Assembly: GCA_018398765.1 (NCBI GenBank)
Contig: JAHBMJ010000421.1
Coordinates: forward strand, 6,712 to 25,033
Reading direction: 5' to 3'
From: Chromera velia
Lineage: Eukaryota; Sar; Chromeraceae
Length of the DNA: 18,322 nt
The translations under genes were made by a program, and so were the position numbers. Shown here piece after piece: positions 8,988-15,243 of the stretch (the stretch's first letter is position 1; each line of letters starts with the position of its first letter). The notes beneath the pieces are model-generated. The model saw only the letters and a program-made list of their open reading frames with translations. It had not been told where the DNA came from and ran no database searches.

Positions 8988-10431
8988 CCACACACCGACC
9001 TCTCTCTGCGATCATTCGGAGTGCTGCTGACTGCACTCGCCCGGCACTCCTGCTACCCGGGAGCTTTCTCCACAACACAGGGGAAAGAGAGAATCCGATC
9101 TGCATCGCCATACACGGACAACACAAGGCATTCCAGGGATGTACGTCGGAGCGAAAGAGAAAATGAAGCACAGAAAACGAGGAAACACCACACGGTCATC
9201 ATCCTGATACGCTGAAAGCGACGAGAGGGAACAAAGGCCCAAGGCGACAAAGAGACGCATCACAAAAAAAGGCTAGGAAGGTCACCAGCCGACACACAGG
9301 GCGCGAGAAATAAAAAGCAAAAAGAGCCAAAGCGGGGTGGGTGGGCTGTAGACAAATGTGCAGCCGAACGAAGAAGCATGAAAACGACAAGTCAAAAACA
9401 CGTGGTTCCGAAAGAAAAACGAATGTAGCAGAGTGAGTGAGGGACTCAGTCGCTGATTGACGTGACGAGGTCGTTGGAAGATTGAGTCCCTCCCGACTTG
9501 ATTAATTAATCGGGCTGACCAACAAGGCTGCCTGACTGACTAAATAATCTACAGCTGTCCTTGCGAAGTACGCGTCTACGAGGTTCTCGTCGAGTCCCCT
9601 GGGGTTCTTGAACGCCGTGTTGACGGCACTCTTGGTCAACTCAGTGAAGGTGACTCTCGAGATCTTGTCCTCTGGCACACCGCCCTTCTCTTGGAGGATC
9701 GTCTTGACATGCCACGCAATCGCCTCTCCCTCCCTGTCGGGATCTGAAGCCAAAAAGACGTGCGCCACTTTGGGGGCATAAGTGAGGAGTGGATTGATCA
9801 CCTTGTCATCTGCACTAATCACCCAATTCATTCGGAAGTCTTCCTCTGGCTCTACACTGCCCTGCTTCTTCGGCAGGCTCCTCACGTGTCCGTAGCTAGC
9901 AACTGCCTTGTACTCAGGTCCCAAATAAGATTCCACTGTCTTGACCTTGGCAGGGGACTCCACAACCACCAGGTACTTGACAGAGGGATCCAGGGGCTCT
10001 ACAGCAAGAGAGGTGGCCTTCTTTGTTCGGGACATTTTGGTTTTTGTGTTGGCAGACAGAGCTTTGGGCTTCTTCTTTGGGGTAGGAGATTTCTTCGACT
10101 TTGCCTTTGGCTTGGCCTTTGCCTTTGGCTCTGCCTTCGTCTTGGGCTTTGGTTTCGGTTTGTCCGTCTCCTCAGCTGTCTTCTTGAGTACTGCGGGGGT
10201 GCGTTTCTTCTTCGTTGCGGGTGCGACCGCTGTGGTTTTAGTCCCTTTGGAGACTCGACCATACAAGGGAGTGAGGTGCCCGAGGGGGTCGGCCAGTCGT
10301 GGCCTGGTCATCCAGGGGTGGGGGGCTTGAAGAAAGGCGATTGAGGCAGTGCCGTCTCCTTCGCCTCGGGAGACTGCACCGTCTCTGAAGACCATCAAAG
10401 AGATGATGAGAGCCTGAAGACCAGATCTCAT
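1893..10431 (-). CDS. topA: DNA topoisomerase I, type IA, bacterial/organellar type (12 exons)
   Basis: Relaxes negative supercoils by cutting and passing one DNA strand. The conceptual splice of 10431-9541, 9099-9000, 8624-8467, 8296-8081, 7685-7489, 7183-6622, 6144-5930, 5394-5327, 5092-5017, 4562-4493, 4238-4151 and 3346-1893 gives one frame of 1364 residues. In order: leader-like N-terminus and Lys/Pro/Ala-rich linker (1-145), Toprim (about 152-250; Glu158 in VESPAK, SDPDREGE at 229-236), LSPVLWRKL and SAGRVQS (about 301-322), ITYMRTD with catalytic Tyr465, AHEAIRPTDV (about 511-521), TEASLVREME and GIGRPSTYA (about 782-802), one zinc finger (Cys981, 984, 1002, 1008) and two C-terminal repeats. 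Every intron is GT-AG and every join keeps a family motif intact. The first in-frame ATG was used. The bacterial-type fold plus leader suggests a plastid or mitochondrion; that is inference. Intron 11 (804 nt) is the longest and holds nothing recognisable as coding. Confidence 0.88.
4151..4238 (-). CDS. topA: topA exon 11
   Basis: Encodes MEDNLDGIARGHRKWRPLLR and then RFFHPFKSA, the end of the catalytic core. The phase-1 donor GTCAGG at 4150 is required to stay in frame with exon 12. A GTGGAC site four bases later would give the wrong phase. Confidence 0.88.
4277..4306. repeat. (CA)n in topA intron 10
   Basis: Pure dinucleotide run, with an imperfect ACAT/ACAC extension back to about 4260. 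On the gene strand it is a (TG)n run ending about 20 nt before the exon 11 acceptor. Confidence 0.95.
4493..4562 (-). CDS. topA: topA exon 10 (70 nt)
   Basis: Encodes GRLVDAFLQLACDNI and ends NFTAS. With exon 11 it reads FTASMEDNLD, equivalent to FTAxMExxLD in the family. The acceptor is TTTCAG and the donor is GTCGGT at 4492. Confidence 0.9.
5017..5092 (-). CDS. topA: topA exon 9
   Basis: Completes the STYAS codon and encodes TIRTLTERGYV, then AIVPVT. The donor GTCAGT at 5016 splits an Arg codon that exon 10 completes as VPVTRGRLV, in register with the family VPTxxGxxV pattern. Confidence 0.9.
5297..5326. repeat. (GTCA)n tandem at topA exon 8 donor
   Basis: On the minus strand the intron begins GTCAGTCAGTCAGTC, with one GTCG variant further on. 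Four-base spaced copies of the donor hexamer GTCAGT lie immediately next to the inferred 5' splice site. Confidence 0.85.
5327..5394 (-). CDS. topA: topA exon 8 (68-nt exon)
   Basis: Encodes FTEASLVREMERTGIGRPST, one of the best conserved topoisomerase IA blocks, followed by YA. TGTC-type repeats lie just upstream of the acceptor (plus-strand 5407-5421). The donor begins a GTCA tandem array (plus-strand 5297-5326). Confidence 0.93.
5407..5494. repeat. Compound ACAG, CAAA, GAAA repeat in topA intron 7
   Basis: ACAG units at 5407-5421, CAAA units at 5436-5470 and GAAA units at 5471-5494, all in the intron upstream of exon 8. Confidence 0.92.
5930..6144 (-). CDS. topA: topA exon 7
   Basis: Mostly lineage-specific, with an acidic and glycine-rich stretch. 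It ends GKTQAPPR, the start of the conserved PPPRxTEASLV motif that is completed by exon 8. The donor is GTCTGT at 5929. Intron 7 (5929-5395) contains CAAA and GAAA arrays. Confidence 0.8.
6622..7183 (-). CDS. topA: topA exon 6
   Basis: 187 codons. After a low-complexity charged insert it carries EEDLRLYDLIWKRSIASQM, matching the family LYxLIWxRFxASQM segment, and IFPGFLSVY. A second acidic Ser/Asp/Glu-rich insert follows before the exon ends at PV. The donor is GTCAGT at 6621. Confidence 0.87.
7489..7685 (-). CDS. topA: topA exon 5: catalytic tyrosine
   Basis: Starts RLYESGLITYMRTDG. Tyr465 in TYMRTD aligns with the active-site tyrosine of E. coli TopA (Tyr319), and Arg467 with its partner Arg321. 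It ends AHEAIRPTDV plus two bases. The donor is GTCAGG at 7488 and the join to exon 6 restores R-LDVTKLRRR. Confidence 0.92.
8081..8296 (-). CDS. topA: topA exon 4
   Basis: 72 codons, both ends phase 0. It contains PPAPFRTATLQQQAA, equivalent to the family's PFxTSTLQQ motif, and TMASAQ leading into the catalytic helix. Its donor GTGAGT is the only one of the 11 without C at the third intron base. Confidence 0.9.
8357..8382. repeat. (CAGA)n in topA intron 3
   Basis: About six consecutive CAGA units in the short intron between exons 3 and 4. Confidence 0.92.
8450..8466. repeat. (GTCA)n tandem at topA exon 3 donor
   Basis: The minus strand reads GTCAGTCAGTCAGTCAG starting exactly at the inferred intron start. 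This is the same arrangement as at exon 8 and, in shorter form, exon 1. Confidence 0.88.
8467..8624 (-). CDS. topA: topA exon 3 with Gly-Lys repeat
   Basis: The split Glu codon joins to AAVEAFRPRSFW, matching the family motif after the RVQS segment. A coding hexanucleotide array at 8529-8557 gives a run of Gly-Lys pairs (about residues 353-362). The exon ends EMPAKIVELD at 8467. Its donor GTCAGT lies at the start of a GTCA tandem repeat (8450-8466). Confidence 0.88.
8529..8557. repeat. Coding hexanucleotide repeat (CCCCTT)n
   Basis: Nearly five perfect units inside exon 3. Read on the gene strand the array encodes alternating Gly and Lys. Confidence 0.93.
8944..8984. repeat. (CA)n in topA intron 2
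   Basis: A 41-base alternating AC run, starting about 15 nt downstream of the exon 2 donor on the gene strand. Confidence 0.95.
9000..9099 (-). CDS. topA: topA exon 2
   Basis: 100-nt exon carrying LSPVLWRKL and SAGRVQSAALR, a highly conserved topoisomerase IA segment. The acceptor is GCAG before 9099 and the donor is GTCGGT from 8999, phase 1. A long CA/TG run starts about 15 nt inside the following intron. Confidence 0.9.
9541..10431 (-). CDS. topA: topA exon 1: leader, basic linker, Toprim
   Basis: Residues 1-297. The N-terminus MRSGLQALIISLMVF is hydrophobic and signal-like. It is followed by a stretch poor in acidic residues containing SIAFLQAP, then a histone-H1-like linker of Lys, Pro and Ala (about 72-138). 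The Toprim domain begins at KYLVVVESPAK and includes the metal-binding SDPDREGE motif. The exon ends after DYL at 9541, phase 0. The donor GTCAGTCAGG continues the tandem CAGT pattern. Intron 1 (9540-9100) has no recognisable content. Confidence 0.88.
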
Positions 10432-10701
10432 TACCAAAACTTGTTTAGAGGGAAAGTGACATAGTCTGCACCCAGGCAGAAGGCCCTCTGTTGAAGAGCA
10501 TTGAGAGCAAACAAACTAAGTACCCGACAGAAGTCGCCGTCTCGAAATAAAATAACAAACTGCCACAAGCAAGAAGGAAGTATTAATTCAACCCATCAGC
10601 CTAGTTTCCCAACCCAATCACACAGGCACTCAGACAAGTTACAAATGCAGCTCCTAAGGTCAAATGCACATGGTAAGCAAACGAAAGAAGCGCGCGACCG
10701 G

Positions 10702-10712
10702 TATATATATAA
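10702..10712. promoter_or_regulatory. TATA-like stretch
   Basis: TATATATATAA, about 270 nt from the minus-strand ATG and about 415 nt from the plus-strand ATG. It is nearly symmetrical, so either direction is possible. Its distances would require long 5' UTRs. It is only a candidate. Confidence 0.25.
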
Positions 10713-10766
10713 CATTGAATGCAGTCCACACGCGGTTCGGAATGATCACTGACTCAGCCCGGTCCG

Positions 10767-10829
10767 CCCCCCCCCCCCCCCNNNNNNNNNNNNNNNNNNN
10801 NNNNNNNNNNNNNNNNNNNNNNCCCCCCC
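10767..10829. other. Assembly gap inside a poly-C tract
   Basis: Fifteen C (10767-10781), 41 N (10782-10822), then seven C (10823-10829). The true length is unknown. The tract probably caused the gap. The poly-G start of the window is the same kind of sequence. Confidence 0.95.
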
Positions 10830-11125
10830 ACCCTCGTGGGAAAAGCCCTGCTGAATCCTTGCCTGCATGGAGAGATATCCACCCGCCCCGGCGGTAATTA
10901 ACTTTCGCATGCGTGTGAAGGTCAGTCAACTGAAGTATTTTTTCGATCGTGTAGAGGCGTTGATCCTTTGTTGTTCCTCCATTCTATCTAGCTTCTGCAA
11001 TCTGTACGTCTCTTTCCCATCAGACCTTTGAGGTTGAACTTAACTGTCTTCCGCTTTTGAAAGAAACTTGCGCAGTTCTTTGAGTGCAGACACAATTGAA
11101 TTCCGAACAACACGAGACCTTCAAA

Positions 11126-14100
11126 ATGAGAGAAAAGGTTTCTCCCTCCACGACCTCTTCTGTCAGTAGCTCTATTCCGGCCACCGGGCCCCGTCTGTCC
11201 CTCAATGCACTCTCCCAAACGTATGGCATGCCAGGGGACCTCATCATCCAGATGGGCATGCGGGTCGCTATCCGCAAACACATTGATGAGAACATACAGG
11301 AACCCCCAAACGCAGCAGACACGCAACGGTACCTCCGTCTGTTCCTCGCCGCAGTGCCTGCCGAAGAGAAGCTGACCGATCTGGAGGCTGCTGCCCGTAC
11401 CGATCACAGTAAAATGTTCCAGCTGGGGGATGCTCTCTTTCACGGAGTGAAGGGGTGGCAGCGCGACCCTGAGCGTGCCGAGACATGTTGGAGAGCTGCA
11501 GCGTTGGAGGTTTCGGAGGAGGAGGCACGGCTTCTTGCGTACCGTCAGAGAAGAGAAAATTGGTGCAACCCAAATAATCCAGAGGCAATGTGTCAAGTCG
11601 CGTTGTCCTTATATGAAGCAGCAGCGAAGACGAATCGGTCCCTTGGGTGGGGATCGGCTTTTGGGTTGGGGGACGTTTTTTCGCTCTTCCATGCTGCAGA
11701 GTCGCTCGAAACTTCCATTGAGATTCTTCAGCCCCTCACTGATGCAGCACAGCTATGCAAGTGGTCTGCCCACTGAGGCCCCACTCTCAATGCACATTGC
11801 AGAAGTCCTGAATTTTAGGCTGGGTGCTCTTTCGGAGCTGGAAAAGCAGTTCCTAGAAGCCCTCCCATCCGCACACTCAAGCCTGCTAAACAACCCCAAG
11901 TTTCTCTACACCCCTTGTTTCTGTAATTGGCTGAGTCCATTCGACACGCGGACGGTGATTGAAACGCTGCCCGTCAAAGAACTCTTCCCCTCACAGACCC
12001 GGCAAGACCGTACTGACCTCTACGTCGAGTTTGTCCAGTCCCCTGTGTTCCCCTACCCTCTCTACGTGAGCGCTACAGCCCCCTTTGTCTCAAACCACCC
12101 GGAGATCACCATCCATCCCCCCAGACATATCCAGTACCTCCCGCACTCAGAAACGTTTCACAAGTATGTCTGGCAGGCGCTCGTGTAGGAAATGGGTTGG
12201 GCTGGGGAGTCCAGAGAAGCACCCCCTCACCGCCCATCCAAGATCTGGCTACCAGAAGAGAAGTTTGCAGAGCGAAAGTTTGCTGAATTTCTCCGAAAGA
12301 GACGATACGCACCAGGGACCGAAATCGCACTTGCTTCTGTGGCGCAGCGGTCAAAAATGCATCCTTTGTCAGATCAGGAGGGTGGGTCAACGAAGAGTTC
12401 AGTGAGTGAGGTGACGAGAGGTGCACAGTTGTTTCAGGACCAAAGGCTTTCCGAGGCCAACAAATTGATGGTCAGGTCCACACATGAGCACGCCACGGCA
12501 CCCTGGCAGGTGCGTCATATGTCCAGAAATCATGCAACAGGAGAAAGCAGCGTTAGAGTCATGGAAGAGGTAATGCGGGCGATGAGTTCCGCACGTACCC
12601 ATTCTCGAGCCGGACGATTTCTGAAGGTTGCACAAGCCTGCACAGACGCCCTTGAAACCCTCCGGTTGTATCCCGACCCAGACGAGTTCACAGAAGCCTC
12701 TCCCAGTGAGATTCTCGCCACACGTGCAGAGGCACTCCGCGCCTTTGCACGTAAGCATGAACGGGATTGTGAGGCAACGGCCAGACAGGCTCTTTTGCAT
12801 ACACGGGCTGACTGTCAGACCGTCCTCGATGGTGTGTCAGCCCGGGAGTGGGCAGGTCCGGGCTATAATGTAGCGGCTGAAAAGGTGAAACGTCTTCGCG
12901 ACGCTGTCAGCAATCTGGATCGTGAGCTCGACTCCCTGCACCACCATGTTGCAAGTCATGTGCAACAAAGAGAGTGCGCCGAAAGGGCAGCAGCAGAAGC
13001 CGCAGAGTCCCTTCTAAGAGATGTGGAGAAAGATGAGAAGAAAAAGAAACGAAAATTAAACATGAAGGCGCAGGAGAGGGAGCGTCAAATGCACCCAGAG
13101 GTAACTGCCGAAAGCTCCTCACATTCCTCCTCTAGCTCCACCCAAGTAGAGGCACAGGGAACATCCGGCTTCAGTGACGCAGAAGAAGAAACGCGTCAGG
13201 CTGAGGCTGCAGCCTTTCCAGATGAATTCAGTGCTGAGTCATGGTCGTCTGAGGCACTGTGTGTGCTGTTGAGGGGGCGCGAGCTTCTGGAGCACCAGAT
13301 TGTACACAACGCCCGGAGTGCAGACGACATTTGCACTTCCTGTCAAGAAAAGTTTGGCTCTTCCCTCGTATACTATATATAGAAGCACAGACAACCGTAC
13401 TCCCATGCAAGCACGCTTTCTGTGTTCCCTGCTTTATGCGTCATTCAAAAGCACTTCGCAAAAGCAAGGAGACACTGTGCCTCCACTGTCCTCTCTGCCA
13501 CGCCCCCGTGGGAGCTGACCTCCCTGAGGTGTTGAGGTGTTGATGAGAAGGGTGGCAGAGCAGACGCCGTCTCTTGTCAGACTCATCGAAGGTCTTCCTG
13601 GAATTTCAAATGACTCAGAGGCAGAAGAGAAAGTGGTGATGCTGTTAAAAGGGTGTGACAGGGATGTGAGTCGTGCAAAAAAAGCCCTTCAGTCTATCCT
13701 AGACAGCAAGCCCTTGTGGCAGTCCACGGAGTTTGTCTCTCCCTTTACACCCGCAGAGAAGCAGCAAATCTACAACGAAACCAGATGGCCGGTTTTGGCA
13801 TTAGACAAAGAGCTCAAAGAGGTTCGCGAAAAGCTTTTTCAGTCCTTGCCGGACAAACCCAGCCCTCAGTGGCGTAAATTGAAGGAGCAAGAGAAAGCGT
13901 TGACCGAGAAGCGATTGAGGGCACAGGAACAGGCACCGCATGACTTATATGCCCAAATGAATCAGGCACCCGGTATGGGGAGGGAAACCAAAGACGGAGG
14001 GACGCGGGTATAACGCGGGTGGACTTTCACGGTTTGCATATGAAAGAGGCCATATCGAAATTTGAAGAGCGCATCGCCGCATCCGACCTGTTCTCCCCTG

Positions 14101-14290
14101 TCTGCGTTCTGTCACCATTATCACAGGCAGAGGAAAACACAGTAAGGAGAAAGGTGAAGACTCTGAGGCACGTCTCTACCGTGAGTTGAAAACATACCTG
14201 AATCGCCAGAAGGGAGAGATCGAAGTCGGAAGTCCCCCGGGGTGGGAGGGGCTGGGGGCTCTTCGTGTACGTTGGGTTGGACAGATCTAA
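11126..14290 (+). CDS. RING-finger/Smr-domain protein, frame interrupted six times
   Basis: Likely a nucleic-acid-associated ubiquitin ligase, judged only from its domains. Starts at ATG 11126 and stops TAA 14288-14290. As written, the frame changes near 11737, 13368, 13529, 14002 and 14098 and has an in-frame TAG at 12186. Removing six direct-repeat-bounded segments gives 998 residues. Domains on that model: Sel1-like repeat (about 85-126; MFQLGDALFHGVKGW, RDPERAETCW), TPR-like helices (about 451-520), coiled coil with a KKKKRK basic patch (about 544-619), C3HC4 RING (Cys700, 703, 715, His717, Cys720, 723, 742, 745), a possibly CUE-like helical stretch (GCDRDVSRAKKAL), and a C-terminal Smr domain (about 912-998; DFHGLH and TIITGRGKHS). 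No spliceosomal intron is needed, unlike the neighbouring topA. I do not recognise the full architecture. It could be a young pseudogene or contain assembly errors. Confidence 0.72.
11737..11770 (+). other. Interrupting segment A (34 nt, CACTGA direct repeat)
   Basis: CACTGA occurs at 11737-11742 and 11771-11776. Deleting 34 nt joins ILQPLT to EAPLSMHIAEVLNF in frame. Without deletion the frame ends at TGA 11774-11776. Alternatives are a one-base error in the T6 run at 11676-11681 or a 25-nt GT-AG segment ending at 11699. Confidence 0.5.
12169..12243 (+). other. Interrupting segment B (75 nt, TCTGGC direct repeat)
   Basis: TCTGGC at 12169-12174 and 12244-12249. The segment contains the only in-frame stop of this stretch (TAG 12186-12188). 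Removing 75 nt gives HKYVWLPEEKF with no frame change. The right-hand copy is part of a small hairpin, TCTGG-CTA-CCAGA. A 27-nt GT-AG segment starting at 12183 would also remove the stop. Confidence 0.5.
13368..13396 (+). other. Interrupting segment C (29 nt, CGTA direct repeat)
   Basis: CGTA at 13367-13370 and 13396-13399. It lies inside the RING finger between the second and third cysteines. Removing 29 nt gives CTSCQEKFGSSLVLPCKHAF, with exactly 11 residues between Cys2 and Cys3, as in many classical RING fingers. Other frame-restoring choices are a 23-nt GT-AG segment or loss of one TA from the TATATATA run. Confidence 0.5.
13525..13543 (+). repeat. Interrupting segment D: tandem 8-nt duplication
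   Basis: TGAGGTGT repeated 2.4 times. Losing one unit joins GADLPEVL to MRRVAEQTP in frame just after the RING finger. As written, translation stops at TGA 13541-13543. Other GT-AG choices of 29 or 35 nt also fit the frame. Confidence 0.55.
14002..14012 (+). other. Interrupting segment E (11 nt, ACGCGGGT direct repeat)
   Basis: ACGCGGGT at 14002-14009 and 14013-14020, separated by ATA. As written the frame stops at TAA 14011-14013. Removing 11 nt gives GGTRVDFHGLH, the start of the Smr domain. No GT-AG segment in this stretch has the required length class. Confidence 0.65.
14098..14108 (+). other. Interrupting segment F (11 nt, CTGTC direct repeat)
   Basis: CTGTC at 14098-14102 and 14109-14113. 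Removing 11 nt joins the first Smr helix to the core motif as SDLFSPVTIITGRGKHS. No GT-AG segment does this without destroying that motif. Confidence 0.62.
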
Positions 14291-15056
14291 CCAACCAGGG
14301 GGGCCTGAGCCTCCAATGGTGACTCATCACAAAAGATCATACGTCCGTGCGCTGCAGATCTGGTCGATTTCAAGTAGATCCTAATTGAAGAGAAAGAGAA
14401 GGACCGGAGCGGCGGGGAGGGGGCCTCAGCCGGAGGGAAGGGGACTAGAGGAATTGAATGACCATGCATTTCGTAGCATGTGAATGATCTATTTGAAATC
14501 TATCTCAAGTACTCTTTGTCTTTTGCTACTGATAGTTCTCTTTCTTTTGCATCGGAAAAGACAGGAAAGTACAGGAAAGCAACCGGCATGCTGCAAAGAA
14601 AGGCGATGTTTTAAAGCCTCAGGCGACAAAAAATCGAAACCAAATGATTTAAAAAGGGAAGAGCGAAAAGGACAAGACAAGAGAAGAATTTCAACTTTGG
14701 GGGCTAGCCCAAACTTAAAGCACGGGTTTTTGCTTTGAGCAAAAAACTATGATTTGGGGTTTAAAATAGAAGAAAATAGATTCTTTCACTATAGGTTAAA
14801 GCCTAACTTAAAGAGAGGTTTATACCCTAAAATGACCTTTTTATGTTTTTAAAATTCCAATCTATATTTATAATGTACGTACAATCATACTGTAATGCCT
14901 TTATATAAAAGCCTGAGAAAAACGGCGTCTCATATGAATCGGATTTATGAAAACTTAAGTGTGTTTGTTTGGTCACTTTAAAAAAAAAAATGTTTTAAGT
15001 TCGAGATTTTCTTTCGTTTTTATAAAAAAAGTTTAACCCTTGCTACTTTGAATCCC

Positions 15057-15069
15057 CGGCGATTCGCCG
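15057..15069. repeat. Short inverted repeat CGGCGATTCGCCG
   Basis: Six-base arms around a single T. It shares the CGGCG/CGCCG core with the larger inverted repeat at 15244-15327. Confidence 0.7.
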
Positions 15070-15243
15070 TTTTCCAAAAGAGTGACTCGTATATGGGCCC
15101 TATTATCGGGACACGCAGCATGCATAACAAAAATTTCGATTACTATGCTTATTCTGTATTCAACACTGGCTGCACTGCTGACATGGTCGTAGCAATATAA
15201 GCTCTTTTAAATTGTAATGATGGTGAACCATCTAATTAGACCA

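Larger units (their letters stand above)
10432..11125. promoter_or_regulatory. Shared divergent intergenic region
   Basis: The only DNA between the start codons of the minus-strand topoisomerase gene and the plus-strand RING-Smr gene, so it should hold both promoters and 5' UTRs. It contains a TATA-like stretch at 10702-10712 and an unresolved poly-C tract. No coding potential is visible. Confidence 0.6.

Noticed and set aside
9760-10344. Plus-strand frames opposite topA exon 1
   Set aside because: Shadow of the Lys/Pro/Ala-rich linker and Toprim coding on the minus strand.
10432-10437. Starting topA two codons upstream at TTG
   Set aside because: Non-ATG start in a eukaryotic gene without supporting evidence; ATG at 10431-10429 is in frame and nearest.
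11084-11125. Starting the RING-Smr protein at GTG 11084
   Set aside because: Non-ATG codon; the ATG at 11126 lies in a good AAAATG context.
11676-13560. Explaining the breaks in the RING-Smr gene by tiny GT-AG introns (25, 27, 23 and 29 or 35 nt)
   Set aside because: Frame-compatible choices exist for the first four breaks, but not for the two in the Smr domain. A single mechanism covering all six is simpler. I keep the intron option as an alternative rather than excluding it.
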